64,000 nucleotides of DNA from Massilia mucilaginosa (GCF_011682145.1 NZ_WHJH01000009.1:62001-126000), one strand, 5' to 3'; positions 9,237 through 17,854 are shown, counted from the stretch's first letter. Numbers and translations are program-made. The notes: generated from the letters alone by a model not told the origin.

Positions 9237-9563
9237 ATGACAAACCAAGTCGGCATTGATATGAACAGCGATTCGGACTCCGATGATCTGCTGCAATACA
9301 ACCCAAATCGTTTACTGGACACGCTGATTGAAAATCTGCGCCTCAAGAACGATGCGGCCCTGTCGCGCGCGCTGGAAGTGGCGCCGCCGGTGATCTCGAA
9401 GATCCGCCATCACCGCCTGCCGGTCGGCGCTTCCCTGCTGATCCGCATGCACGAAGTGAGCGACCTGTCGATCCGCGACCTGCGCTACTTGATGGGCGAC
9501 CGCCGCAACAAGTTCCGCATCAGCGACAAACAGTTCAAGCCAAAAGAAGGCGATCCAGCGTAA
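9237..9563 (+). CDS. Small putative DNA-binding protein (Cro/XRE-like core)
   Basis: A 108-residue protein. Residues about 22-85 form four or five predicted short helices around LKNDAALSRALEVAPPVISK, which looks like a helix-turn-helix: 'DAALSRALEV' then a turn and 'PPVISKIRHHRLPVG'. The N-terminus is acidic (SDSDSDD) and the C-terminus basic. The start at 9237 (MTNQVGID) is chosen over the earlier in-frame ATG at 9165, because 9165 has no good ribosome site and adds unrelated residues. I recognise the helical pattern but not a named family. It is preceded by a 470-base AT-rich leader with an inverted repeat, typical of a regulated regulator. Confidence 0.7.
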   Translation: MTNQVGIDMNSDSDSDDLLQYNPNRLLDTLIENLRLKNDAALSRALEVAPPVISKIRHHRLPVGASLLIRMHEVSDLSIRDLRYLMGDRRNKFRISDKQFKPKEGDPA

Positions 9564-9647
9564 TAGCGGGGTCGGTCCGCGCGCCCACAGGCGCTGCCGG
9601 ATAAGCCTGTGCCTTGCCCTGTGGGGGGCGGCGCACGGGAAGCATGC

Positions 9648-9706
9648 AAAAACGCCTTCCACCATGAACGGGTCCGACTCGTTCAAGGTGGAAGGCGTTT
9701 GTTTTT
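9648..9706. terminator. Bidirectional terminator between 9237 gene and cysM
   Basis: A long stem, AACGCCTTCCACC paired with GGTGGAAGGCGTT, extended by TGAAC/GTTCA, with A-runs on the left and T-runs on the right. It lies between convergent genes and can stop transcription from both sides. Confidence 0.85.
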
Positions 9707-9745
9707 GTGCGCGGCGATGTTGCCCCGCTGCGGCCGCGTTCCTGC

Positions 9746-10648
9746 TTATGCCGGGAACACCCCGGTCGACAGGTAACGGTCGCCGCGGTCGCACACGATG
9801 AAGACGATGGTGGCGTTTTCCACCGTCTGCGAGATGCGCAGCGCGATCTCGCAGGCGCCGGCGGCCGAAATGCCGCAGAAGATGCCCTCTTCGGCCGCCA
9901 TGCGGCGCGCCATCTGCTCGGCCGCGGCCTGGCTCACGCTCTCGACCTGGTCGACGCGCGCCTTGTCGAAGATCTTCGGCAGGTAGGCTTCGGGCCACTT
10001 GCGGATGCCGGGAATCTGCGAGCCGTCCTCGGGCTGGGCGCCGATGATCTGGACCGCTTCGTTCTGCTCCTTGAGATACTGCGACACGCCCATGATGGTG
10101 CCGGTGGTGCCCATGGCGCTCACAAAATGGGTGATGCCGCCCTTGGTGTCGCGCCAGATCTCGGGACCGGTCGACTCGTAGTGGGCGCGCGGGTTGTCGG
10201 GATTGCCGAACTGGTCGAGGATGATGCCCTTGCCGTCGCGCTGCAACTGCTCGGCCATGTCGCGCGCGTATTCCATGCCGCCGGTCTTGGGCGTGAGGAT
10301 GATCTGGGCGCCGTAGGCGGCCATGCTCTGGCGCCGCTCGATCGACAGGTACTCGGGCATCAGCAGCAGCATCTTGTAGCCCCGGATCGCGGCCGCCATC
10401 GCCAGCGCGATGCCGGTGTTGCCGCTGGTCGCTTCGATCAGGGTATCGCCCGGCTTGATCTGGCCGCGTTCTTCGGCGCGGCGCAGCATCGACATGGCGG
10501 CGCGGTCCTTGACCGAGCCGGCCGGATTGTCGCCTTCCATTTTGCCGAGGATGATGTTGTTGCGCGCGGCCGCATCGGCGCCCGGCAGGCGCACCAGGCG
10601 CACCAGCGGGGTATTGCCGATCGTATCTTCGATGGTCATGTAGGGCAT
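9746..10648 (-). CDS. cysM: Cysteine synthase B (O-acetylserine sulfhydrylase)
   Basis: A 300-residue PLP enzyme making cysteine from O-acetylserine and sulfide or thiosulfate. Lys47 in NPAGSVKDR is the expected Schiff-base lysine. TSGNTG (74-79) binds the substrate carboxylate and GTTGT binds the PLP phosphate. The length and the KWPEAYLPKIFD segment favour CysM over CysK. It is a single gene: a strong bidirectional terminator lies downstream and a divergent flavoprotein gene starts 117 bases from its ATG. Confidence 0.95.
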   Translation of the reverse strand: MPYMTIEDTIGNTPLVRLVRLPGADAAARNNIILGKMEGDNPAGSVKDRAAMSMLRRAEERGQIKPGDTLIEATSGNTGIALAMAAAIRGYKMLLLMPEYLSIERRQSMAAYGAQIILTPKTGGMEYARDMAEQLQRDGKGIILDQFGNPDNPRAHYESTGPEIWRDTKGGITHFVSAMGTTGTIMGVSQYLKEQNEAVQIIGAQPEDGSQIPGIRKWPEAYLPKIFDKARVDQVESVSQAAAEQMARRMAAEEGIFCGISAAGACEIALRISQTVENATIVFIVCDRGDRYLSTGVFPA

Positions 10649-10765
10649 GGCTTACTCTTTGCAGTTCAACAAAACATCATTCTAATCCACGATGCCCTTG
10701 TGCGTATGAGACGGGTCAGCCAGCTGCTAGACTGAGGGCTGATCCCCTCACAGAGCCGACCGCCC

Positions 10766-12505
10766 ATGAGCACTTTGCCCGCCCCCGACTTCATTCCCGA
10801 CAACAGCATTCAGGAGCGCGCCCAAAGCTCCCTGAGCAAATACGACACGCGCCGCGACCAGATGTTCCCGGTCCTGACACAGGCCGAAATCGCGCGCCTG
10901 CGCCGCTTCGGCAAGGAAGGGCACTGGGACGACGGGCAAGCCATTTTCGAAGCCGGGGGCGGCAATCCGGGCATGATGATCGTGCTCTCGGGCCAGGTGC
11001 GCATCAGCCAGTGCGACGGCATGGGCAACAGCCACACGATTGTCGAACACGGTCCGGGCCACTTCACGGCCGACGTGGGCCAGTTGTCGGGCAGCCCGGC
11101 GCTGGTAAGCGCGCACGCGGCCGGCACGGTCGAGGCGCTTATCGTCACGCCGGAAGCGCTGCGCGCGCTGGTGGTGGCCGAGGCCGAACTGGGCGAGCGC
11201 ATCATGCGCGCACTGATCCTGCGGCGGGTGGGACTGATCGAAGCCGGCACCAGCGCCCCGGTGCTGGTCGGCCCGCCCGGCAGCGCCGACCTGTTCCGCC
11301 TGCAGACCTTCTTGACCAGCAACGGCCATCCGCACATGGTGCTCGACCCGGCCACCAGCCCGAACGCCGAGGCGCTGATCCGCATGTACCAGCCCGGCCC
11401 GCACGAACTGCCGCTGGTGGTGTGCCCGGACGGCGTGGTCAAGAAGAATCCGAGCCTGGCCGAACTGGGATACTGCCTCGGCATGCTGCCCGACCTCGAT
11501 CCGGACAAGGTGTACGACGTGCTGGTGGTCGGCGCCGGGCCGTCCGGCCTGGCGACGGCGGTGTATGCGGCCTCGGAAGGCCTGTCGGTGCTGGTGGTGG
11601 AAAACCGCGCCTTCGGCGGCCAGGCCGGCGCCAGCGCGCGCATCGAAAACTACCTCGGTTTCCCGACCGGGATTTCGGGCCGCGCGCTGGCCGGGCGCGC
11701 CTTCGTGCAATCGCAAAAATTCGGCGCGCAGGTGGCCATTCCGGCGGCGGCCGACAAGCTGCTGTGCGACCAGTATCCGCTGCGCCTGTCGCTGGCGGAC
11801 GGCGGCCAGGTACAGGCGCGCGCGGTGGTGCTGGCGTGCGGGGCGCGCTACCGCAAGCCGGACCTGGCCGACCTGGCCACATACGAAGGCTGCGGCGTGT
11901 ACTACTGGGCTTCGCCGCTGGAAGGACGCCAGTGCCAGGGCGAGGATGTGGTGCTGGTCGGCGGCGGCAATTCGGCCGGCCAGGCGGCGGTGTTCTTGTC
12001 AAGCCATGCGAAGACGGTGCACATGCTCATTCGCGGGGCCGGGCTGGCGGCGAGCATGTCGAGTTACCTGATCGAGCGGATTGCGGCGACGCCGAACATC
12101 GTGCTGCACACGCATACCAGCCTGACCAGGCTGGAAGGCGACGGGCAGCGCTTGAGCGGCGTGCGCTGGCGCCAGCGCGGCGAGCAGGAACAAAGCCACG
12201 CGGTGCGCAGTGTGTTCTTGTTCGTCGGGGCAGATCCGAATTCGGGCTGGCTGGCCGACTGCGGCGTCCAGGTCGACCAGGGCGGATTCGTGATGACCGG
12301 GACCGATGTGATGATGGCGCGCTGCCGGGTGACCGGGCACATGCTCAACCCGGACGGTTCGCTGCACGGGAACCTGGAGACTACCGTGCCGGGGGTGTTT
12401 GCGATCGGCGATGTGCGGGCCGGGTCGACCAAGCGGGTGGCGGCGGCGGTGGGAGAAGGTGCGGCCGTGGTGGCGCAGCTGCATGCGTATCTGGCGATGA
12501 AGTAG
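10766..12505 (+). CDS. Cyclic-nucleotide-binding-domain flavoprotein, thioredoxin-reductase-like without CxxC
   Basis: A 579-residue three-part protein. Residues about 33-150 are a cyclic-nucleotide-binding (CRP-type) domain. Residues about 165-245 resemble a thioredoxin-fold module, and 250-579 are a thioredoxin-reductase-type FAD/NAD(P)H oxidoreductase with GAGPSGLA (256-263), GGQAGASARIENYLGFP (284-300), GGGNSAGQAA (399-408) and C-terminal FAIGDVRAGSTKR. Where TrxR has its redox CxxC (ACATCDG) this protein reads YYWASPLEG (about 379-387), so the cysteine pair is absent and the usual dithiol transfer cannot occur. The domain set is known in bacteria as cNMP-binding TrxR-like proteins. It is monocistronic, with the repeat element at 12573-12661 downstream. 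Confidence 0.88.
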   Translation: MSTLPAPDFIPDNSIQERAQSSLSKYDTRRDQMFPVLTQAEIARLRRFGKEGHWDDGQAIFEAGGGNPGMMIVLSGQVRISQCDGMGNSHTIVEHGPGHFTADVGQLSGSPALVSAHAAGTVEALIVTPEALRALVVAEAELGERIMRALILRRVGLIEAGTSAPVLVGPPGSADLFRLQTFLTSNGHPHMVLDPATSPNAEALIRMYQPGPHELPLVVCPDGVVKKNPSLAELGYCLGMLPDLDPDKVYDVLVVGAGPSGLATAVYAASEGLSVLVVENRAFGGQAGASARIENYLGFPTGISGRALAGRAFVQSQKFGAQVAIPAAADKLLCDQYPLRLSLADGGQVQARAVVLACGARYRKPDLADLATYEGCGVYYWASPLEGRQCQGEDVVLVGGGNSAGQAAVFLSSHAKTVHMLIRGAGLAASMSSYLIERIAATPNIVLHTHTSLTRLEGDGQRLSGVRWRQRGEQEQSHAVRSVFLFVGADPNSGWLADCGVQVDQGGFVMTGTDVMMARCRVTGHMLNPDGSLHGNLETTVPGVFAIGDVRAGSTKRVAAAVGEGAAVVAQLHAYLAMK

Positions 12506-12572
12506 GCGCTGCCGTTTGCGTCTGCCGCCTCTGAGGTTCGCGCCGCCGCCACCGTCGTTGCGGCTACCACCA

Positions 12573-12661
12573 CGTCGTTCCCGCAGAGGCGGGAACCCAA
12601 GTTGGTACCATTGCTATCGGCGGCTCGACAAACTTGGGTCCCCGCCTTCGCGGGAACGACG
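12573..12661. repeat. Paired inverted REP-like element (TTCCCGC family)
   Basis: Left arm 12573-12603 and right arm 12631-12661 are inverted copies that differ at about 3 of 31 bases. Each arm itself holds a hairpin (TTCCCGC / GCGGGAA type). The element lies between convergent genes and may also stop transcription. Related single hairpins occur at 17335-17354, 35481-35498 and 46385-46414. Confidence 0.8.
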
Positions 12662-12669
12662 GGGGATCT

Positions 12670-14061
12670 TTAGCGCAACGGCATCGGATACGTCGCCACG
12701 CTCACATTGCCATCCTTGTCCACCGCCTGCACGCCGAAGAAGTAGTTGTCCTTCGACAGCTTGACGGTCGCCTCGGTCACGTTCCCCACAAACAAAGCGC
12801 CCTGCCACTGCGCGGCGGTCGTGTCGCGCCAGACAATGCGGTAGCCGGCCAGATCGGGCTCGCCATTGGCCTGCCACACCAGCGACGAATCGTTTTCGAG
12901 CTTCGCGGTGCGCATCTGCACCTTCTGCGGCGCGGCCGGCGCCAATGACAGCGTGGCCAGCGCCGCCGCGTTCACCCGCGCCACCTTCGCGATGTAGTTG
13001 TAGTCGTTGAACTCGGGCAGGTCGCCATACTGCATCGCCCCTTCCTTGCGCACGTTCTGGTGCTGGTGCGCGAAGTCTTCGTTCGGTTCGGTGAAGCGCA
13101 GCGCCGCAAAGCCGCGCTCCAGGAACGGCATATGGTCGCCCCCGCGCAGATAACGGTCGCGCCGCTGGATCACGTTCACCGTAAAACCAGGCACGTAGCG
13201 CTCTCCCACTTCCTTCACATGGCGCGCCAGCTGACGCGAGGTCGAGTCGTTTTCGCCACCGGTCGCCAAGAGGGCGCGATTGCTTTCGCTGTTCTCCCTG
13301 GTCGCCGGAATCGATTCGGCGAACAGGCGCACCTGCCTGTCGTCGACGCGGCCATCCTCGGCGCGCGAGCTGCCGATGATATCGTTGGTGAACATGCCCT
13401 GCAGGTTCAGGTTCTTGAGGCGGGCCTGTTCGGCCCAATGGGCCGCGCCCAGCAAGCCCTGCTCCTCGGCCGCCACCGCCATGAAGACGATGGTCGCGTC
13501 GAACTGGTGGCGCGCCATGACGCAGGCCATTTCCATCACGGCGGCGGTGCCGGAAGCGTCGTCGTTGGCGCCCGGCGAATCGCCGGTGGCGTCCATGATG
13601 TCGGTATTGCGCGAGTCGTAATGGCCGCTGACGACGTAGATGCGCTCTTTCGACGCAGCCTGCGTGCCGGGCAGGGTCGCCACCACGTTGACGATCTCGG
13701 TCGGGCGTGAAATGCGCGCCGACACCGGCGCGACATGGCTGTCGAAGCTCACCTGCAAACGCCCGCCGGCGGCGGCTCCGCAGCGCTCCAGTTCGGCCTT
13801 GATCCAGCGCCGCGCGGCGCCGATGCCGACCGTATCGGACACCGTATCGGACATGGTGTGGCGCGTCTTGAAGCCAACCAGTTTGCGCACATGCGCTTCG
13901 ATGCGCTGCGGCGAAATGTCGCCGACGATCTTGTCGACCTGGGCCTGGCGACGGACAAGGTCCGGGCTCGCGGGAGCGGCGGGAACGGCGGCGGTGCAAG
14001 CGCCGGCAGCGGCGGCGATCAGGGTGGCCAGCAGGGGTTTGGTGAACGGGACAGATGCCAT
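12670..14061 (-). CDS. Secreted M28-family zinc aminopeptidase with C-terminal FnIII-like domain
   Basis: A 463-residue exported metallopeptidase. The N-terminal signal ends around residues 19-25; AGAC at 19-22 is a poor lipobox, so a lipoprotein is possible but not sure. The co-catalytic zinc ligands of M28 are all present: GHYDSR, ANDDASG, AAEEQGLLG (general base Glu then zinc Glu), FTNDIIG and GGDHMPF. Residues about 375-463 read like a fibronectin type III domain. The substrate is probably peptides in the periplasm or outside. Convergent with the flavoprotein gene. Confidence 0.88.
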   Translation of the reverse strand: MASVPFTKPLLATLIAAAAGACTAAVPAAPASPDLVRRQAQVDKIVGDISPQRIEAHVRKLVGFKTRHTMSDTVSDTVGIGAARRWIKAELERCGAAAGGRLQVSFDSHVAPVSARISRPTEIVNVVATLPGTQAASKERIYVVSGHYDSRNTDIMDATGDSPGANDDASGTAAVMEMACVMARHQFDATIVFMAVAAEEQGLLGAAHWAEQARLKNLNLQGMFTNDIIGSSRAEDGRVDDRQVRLFAESIPATRENSESNRALLATGGENDSTSRQLARHVKEVGERYVPGFTVNVIQRRDRYLRGGDHMPFLERGFAALRFTEPNEDFAHQHQNVRKEGAMQYGDLPEFNDYNYIAKVARVNAAALATLSLAPAAPQKVQMRTAKLENDSSLVWQANGEPDLAGYRIVWRDTTAAQWQGALFVGNVTEATVKLSKDNYFFGVQAVDKDGNVSVATYPMPLR

Positions 14062-14178
14062 GAGAGGTCCTTCGCGACGGCGACAGTTAATTGAGCGCCG
14101 TTATCTTCTCACGACCCGGCGCGCACTAGTATGTCCATACAGCGAAAAAACGTTACTCACGCAAGCCGAGCGCCCATG

Positions 14179-14209
14179 AAAAAACCCGCGGCGTTGGCGG
14201 CGGGTTTTT
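14179..14209 (-). terminator. Terminator of the ComEA-like gene
   Basis: The stem CCCGC/GCGGG has a T-run on the minus strand just downstream of the gene at 14228-14602, and separates it from the peptidase gene. Confidence 0.7.
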
Positions 14210-14227
14210 GGGCAAGATGCATGGCGT

Positions 14228-14602
14228 TTACATTTTGGCCGGGGCCGCCGCCGGCTTGGCGGCTGGGGCCGGTTTGCCGGCTACGGCTGGCGCCGCTTTA
14301 CTGGCCGTGGCCGGCGCTGGAGCAGCAGCGTCGAACGGCTTGCCCGCTACCTGCAATCCCGCCTGCGACAGCTTGACCGCGCGCTTGTCGCCCACGCCCT
14401 TGACGCGCCTGGAAAAGTCGGCCCAGTCCTTGAACTCGCCACCCTTGGTGCGTTCTTCCAGGATCAGCTTGGAGGTGGAGGGGCCGATGCCCTTCACGCC
14501 GTCGAGTGCGGCTGCGTCGGCCTTGTTGACGTCGACCTGGGCAAACGCCATGCTCATCGTGGCCACCAGGGTTGCTACTGCCAGCATCAATTGTCGGATC
14601 AT
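14228..14602 (-). CDS. ComEA-like helix-hairpin-helix protein
   Basis: A 124-residue exported protein. The signal peptide is at residues 1-21 (SMAFA). One helix-hairpin-helix DNA-binding module of the ComEA type spans about 22-85 (VDVNKADAAALDGVKGIGPS, then VKGVGDKRA). The tail is low complexity, rich in Ala, Pro and Lys. ComEA binds incoming double-stranded DNA in the periplasm during natural transformation. No other competence gene is nearby, so the role is a family-level inference. The alanine/proline tail is unusual for minimal ComEA. Confidence 0.85.
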   Translation of the reverse strand: MIRQLMLAVATLVATMSMAFAQVDVNKADAAALDGVKGIGPSTSKLILEERTKGGEFKDWADFSRRVKGVGDKRAVKLSQAGLQVAGKPFDAAAPAPATASKAAPAVAGKPAPAAKPAAAPAKM

Positions 14603-14738
14603 GTTGTGTCTCCTTCAGATTGTAGGGACGCGATTGCGGCCCCATCAAATCAACGGGTGACCCGGCACAATGTTGACCGCTCCGATTGAGCGTTATCAGA
14701 ACAGCAAAATGCCAATCGTGTAGGCAGACTCTGCTGTT

Positions 14739-15722
14739 TTACAGACCGAACAGTTCCTCGCGCGTCACGGTCGCCGTGCCGAGCTTGCCGACGACGATGC
14801 CGCCGGCGCGGTTGGCGGTCATGATGGCGTCGGCCATCGGCATGCCGGCGCCGAGCATCGAGGCCATGGTGGCAATCACGGTGTCGCCGGCGCCGGAGAC
14901 GTCGAACACTTCGCGCGCGTCGGCATGCATGTGCAGCACTTCGCTACCGGTGTACAAACTCATGCCCTCTTCCGAGCGCGTGAGCAGCAGCGCGTCCAGG
15001 CGCAGTTCGGCGCGCAGGGCCTGGGCCTTGGCGGTGAGCTGGTCTTCGCTCGACCAGCTGCCCACGATGCGGCGGAACTCCGACTTGTTCGGCGTGAGCA
15101 CGGTGGCCCCGGCGTAGCGCGAAAAATCGTCGCCCTTGGGGTCGACCATGACGATCTTGCCGGCCGCGCGGCCCGCCTCGATCATGTGCGCCACGTTCAC
15201 CAGGCTGCCCTTGTTGTAGTCGGACAGGATCACCACGTCGTAATCGGGCAGCAGCGCGTTGAACTGGGTGAGCTTGTCGCGCAGGACCGTGTCGGTCGGC
15301 GCGTCTTCGAAGTCGATGCGCAGCAGCTGCTGCTGGCGGCCGATCACGCGCAGCTTGATGATGGTGGAAATGGCTGCATCGCGCTGCAGGTAGCTGTCGA
15401 TGCGCGACTCGGCCAGCAACTGTGCCACCTGCTCGCCCGCTTCGTCGGCGCCGACCACGCCCAGCAAGCCGCAGCGGGCGCCGAGGGCCGCCGCATTGCG
15501 CGCCACGTTGGCGGCGCCGCCGAGGCGCTCTTCGCGCTTTTCGATGCGCACGATCGGCACCGGCGCTTCGGGCGAGATGCGGCTGACGTCACCGAACCAG
15601 TAACGGTCCAGCATCACGTCGCCGACGACCAGGATGCGCACCGCGGCCAGGTCGGGCGCGGCGATGAAGGAATGGCTGTCGGCGCTGAGCAGGCGCGCGG
15701 GTGTGGCGTTGAGATTGGTCAT
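14739..15722 (-). CDS. rfaE1: D-glycero-beta-D-manno-heptose-7-phosphate kinase
   Basis: A 327-residue PfkB/ribokinase-family sugar kinase for the ADP-heptose branch of LPS core synthesis. The N-terminal VGDVMLDRYWFGDV and the ERLGGAANVARN motif are typical of HldE domain I / RfaE1. The PfkB signature DVSGAGDTVIA near the C-terminus supplies the catalytic Asp and the anion hole. The adenylyltransferase half is absent, so the enzyme is the monofunctional kind. It follows lapB by 9 bases in the same operon, a link that places LPS precursor synthesis next to LPS quality control. Confidence 0.93.
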   Translation of the reverse strand: MTNLNATPARLLSADSHSFIAAPDLAAVRILVVGDVMLDRYWFGDVSRISPEAPVPIVRIEKREERLGGAANVARNAAALGARCGLLGVVGADEAGEQVAQLLAESRIDSYLQRDAAISTIIKLRVIGRQQQLLRIDFEDAPTDTVLRDKLTQFNALLPDYDVVILSDYNKGSLVNVAHMIEAGRAAGKIVMVDPKGDDFSRYAGATVLTPNKSEFRRIVGSWSSEDQLTAKAQALRAELRLDALLLTRSEEGMSLYTGSEVLHMHADAREVFDVSGAGDTVIATMASMLGAGMPMADAIMTANRAGGIVVGKLGTATVTREELFGL

Positions 15723-15731
15723 CGTTCGGAT

Positions 15732-16907
15732 TTAGTTCATGACATTGAGTTCTTCGGTGCGGCGCGGCGGGTAGGTCTCCCAGCGGCTGCATCCCGGGCA
15801 CTGCCAGTAGAACTGGCGCGCCTTGAAGCCGCAGTGGCTGCACTGGTAGCGCGCCAGCTTCTGGGTGTAGCCGCGCACCAGGTTCTTCACCATCGACAGC
15901 TCTTCCCAGACATCGGCCGGTGCGTCCATCAGGCGCGCTTCGAGCAGTTTGTCGAGGCCGAGCAGGGTCGGATTGCGGCGCAGTTCCTCGATCATCAGCT
16001 GCTTGGCCGCGTCCACCCCATCGAGCTCGATGACGGCCTTGAACACCACTTCGATCAGGTCGATCGAGGAGGCTTCGGCCAGGTAGGAGCGCAGCAGGTT
16101 GACGCCTTCCTGCGGGCGGCCGACCTTGCGGTAGCCGTCCATCAGGCGCTGCGCGACCAGGGCCACGTGCGGCACGCTTTGCTGCTCGACGCGGCGCCAG
16201 GTGAGCAGCGCGCCTTCGACATCATCCTTGACCAGCTGGGCGTCGCCGGTGAGCAAGGTGGCGCGCACGTTCTTGCGGTCGGCGTGCAGGGCTTTGTCGA
16301 GCAGGGCCAGGGCATCGTCGGTGTGCATGTGGACCAGCGCATCCTGGGCCAGCTCGCAGTAGAACTGGGCGATTTCCTTCTGGCGCGCGCCGGCGCCGGA
16401 TTCCTGCAGGCCGAGCGCGGCTTCGATGGCGCGCGGCCATTCCTTTTCGCGCTGGTAGATTTCGAGCAGGGCGCGGCGCGCCTGGGCGCCGTAGGGCGTG
16501 TCGAGCAGCAGGTTGAAGGTTTCTTCGGCGCGGTCGAGCAGGCCGGCCTTGAGGTAATCCATGCCCAGTTCGTACTGGCCGTGGGCCTTTTCGTCGGCCG
16601 GCAGGTCGGGACGCGAGAGCAGGTTCTGGTGGACGCGGATGGCGCGCTCGATCTCGCCGCGGCGGCGGAACAGGTTACCGAGCGCGAAATGCATCTCGAC
16701 CGTTTCGGGATCGAGCTTGACGATGTCGATGAAGGCGTCGATGGCCTTGTCGGGCTGCTCGTTGAGCAGGAAGTTGAGGCCGCGGAAATATCCACGCGGC
16801 AAAGTGCGCGATTCGGAGAGCAGCTGCTTGATGTCGACGCGCGCGGCGATCCATCCTAGGGCGAAAAACAGTGGGATGCCAAGCAACATCCAGATTTCAA
16901 ATTCCAT
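15732..16907 (-). CDS. lapB: Lipopolysaccharide assembly protein B (TPR protein)
   Basis: A 391-residue inner-membrane-anchored protein. A single N-terminal helix (about residues 5-22) is followed by TPR repeats over about 35-340 and a C-terminal rubredoxin-like metal site made of two CxxC pairs (CSHCG and CPGC). LapB (YciM) in E. coli presents LpxC to FtsH for degradation and so limits LPS synthesis. The length matches E. coli LapB (389). It lies between lapA (52 bases upstream) and rfaE1 (9 bases downstream). Confidence 0.94.
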   Translation of the reverse strand: MEFEIWMLLGIPLFFALGWIAARVDIKQLLSESRTLPRGYFRGLNFLLNEQPDKAIDAFIDIVKLDPETVEMHFALGNLFRRRGEIERAIRVHQNLLSRPDLPADEKAHGQYELGMDYLKAGLLDRAEETFNLLLDTPYGAQARRALLEIYQREKEWPRAIEAALGLQESGAGARQKEIAQFYCELAQDALVHMHTDDALALLDKALHADRKNVRATLLTGDAQLVKDDVEGALLTWRRVEQQSVPHVALVAQRLMDGYRKVGRPQEGVNLLRSYLAEASSIDLIEVVFKAVIELDGVDAAKQLMIEELRRNPTLLGLDKLLEARLMDAPADVWEELSMVKNLVRGYTQKLARYQCSHCGFKARQFYWQCPGCSRWETYPPRRTEELNVMN

Positions 16908-16959
16908 GCGGTTCTTTTTGTTGGTTTTTCAGATGGGTGAGTGCCGGGTAACTGCGGGC

Positions 16960-17265
16960 TTACTGCTGCGTGCTGACGCTGTCCGGCTGCGGCTGGGCAA
17001 CATTGGTGCGCGCCACGGTTTGCAGGGCGACGATGGTGTTCTTGTGCTTCGAGGTTTCGCGGCGGTGGCGGAACACGGTGGGCGTGACGGCCAGGATGCC
17101 GAGGGCGGCGCCGGCCACGAAAAAGCCCAGCAGCATCAACACCAGCGGGCCGCGCAGTTCGTAATTGAGGAAAAAGTGCAGGTCGACTTCCTGCGTGTTC
17201 TTCAGGGCGAAGCCGAAAAACAGGATAAACAGAATAAATCCAACGATGGTGGATACAAATTTCAT
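16960..17265 (-). CDS. lapA: Lipopolysaccharide assembly protein A domain protein
   Basis: A 101-residue inner-membrane protein with two transmembrane helices (about residues 5-22 and 40-62) separated by the NTQEVDLHFF motif typical of LapA/YciS. A short cytoplasmic tail is basic, then polar. LapA works with LapB. The conserved gene order lapA-lapB supports the call. Confidence 0.92.
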   Translation of the reverse strand: MKFVSTIVGFILFILFFGFALKNTQEVDLHFFLNYELRGPLVLMLLGFFVAGAALGILAVTPTVFRHRRETSKHKNTIVALQTVARTNVAQPQPDSVSTQQ

Positions 17266-17316
17266 CAGCCAGGTCCAGTCTGAAAAGGTCGCAAGTGTCG
17301 CATATTACACCAAAAC

Positions 17317-17354
17317 GACGGCCTTTCGGCCGTCGCCCCCGCGCAGGCGGGGGC
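17317..17354. repeat. Two adjacent hairpins upstream of lapA
   Basis: A perfect palindrome GACGGCCTTTCGGCCGTC (17318-17335) directly joins GCCCCCGCGCAGGCGGGGGC (17335-17354). The second belongs to the CCCGC-N4-GCGGG family. They lie between ihfB and lapA on the minus strand, so lapA-lapB-rfaE1 probably has its own promoter between here and 17265. Confidence 0.65.
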
Positions 17355-17427
17355 CTATGGCACCTATCAGCAAAGGTGATATGGATTCCCGCCAAGGGGG
17401 CCGCCGAGGCCGGGGACGGCGACACAA

Positions 17428-17469
17428 CCGGGGCCTGTCCCTAGTTTCAACGTTTGGATTTGACCCCGG
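17428..17469. repeat. CCGGGGTC-family inverted repeat
   Basis: CCGGGGCCTGTCC at the left and GGATTTGACCCCGG at the right form an imperfect inverted pair around GTTTCAACGTT. The outer bases match the CCGGGGTCA...GAAAC repeats found at 20429-20754 and 50603-50803, so this is a diverged member. Confidence 0.6.
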
Positions 17470-17482
17470 AACTTTGCGGGCG

Positions 17483-17511
17483 AAAAAAAACGGCATCCAG
17501 GGATGCCGTTC
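17483..17511 (-). terminator. Terminator of the rpsA-ihfB unit
   Basis: The stem ACGGCATCC/GGATGCCGT is followed on the minus strand by eight T. It lies just after the ihfB stop. Confidence 0.9.
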
Positions 17512-17530
17512 TTCTGTGTCGACAAACGAC

Positions 17531-17836
17531 TCAGTCTTCAATAATCGGCTGCCCGACCATCGCATCTACCCGTTCGCGCAATTGCTTGCCCGGCTTGAAG
17601 TGCGGTACCCGTTTTTCGGGAACCATCACCTTGTCGCCGGACTTGGGATTGCGTCCGATGCGCGGCGGCCGGCTGTTCAGGGCAAAACTACCAAAACCAC
17701 GGATCTCGATGCGCTGGCCAGTCGCCAAAGCGTTGGTCATGGCATCGAGAATGGTCTTGACAGCGTACTCCGCATCCTTGGCCACCAGCTGAGAATAGCG
17801 CTCAGCCAGGCGGTTAATCAACTCGGACTTCGTCAT
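17531..17836 (-). CDS. ihfB: Integration host factor beta subunit
   Basis: A 101-residue HU/IHF-family DNA-bending protein. It begins [14 protein letters not shown] and has the DNA-binding arm segment [26 protein letters not shown], with the Pro that intercalates DNA in the conserved RNPK context. It lies 18 bases downstream of rpsA, the classic rpsA-ihfB (himD) pair of proteobacteria, and ends at a strong terminator. Confidence 0.96.
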   Translation of the reverse strand: MTKSELINRLAERYSQLVAKDAEYAVKTILDAMTNALATGQRIEIRGFGSFALNSRPPRIGRNPKSGDKVMVPEKRVPHFKPGKQLRERVDAMVGQPIIED

Positions 17837-17854
17837 CTGTCGATTCCGAGTGTC

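Noticed and set aside
12064-12600. Minus-strand frame opposite the flavoprotein 3' end
   Set aside because: It is antisense to conserved FAD-binding residues and shows no own motif.
14925-16859. A 644-codon plus-strand frame opposite rfaE1 and lapB
   Set aside because: The minus strand encodes both enzymes in full; the antisense frame is compositionally biased and lacks motifs.
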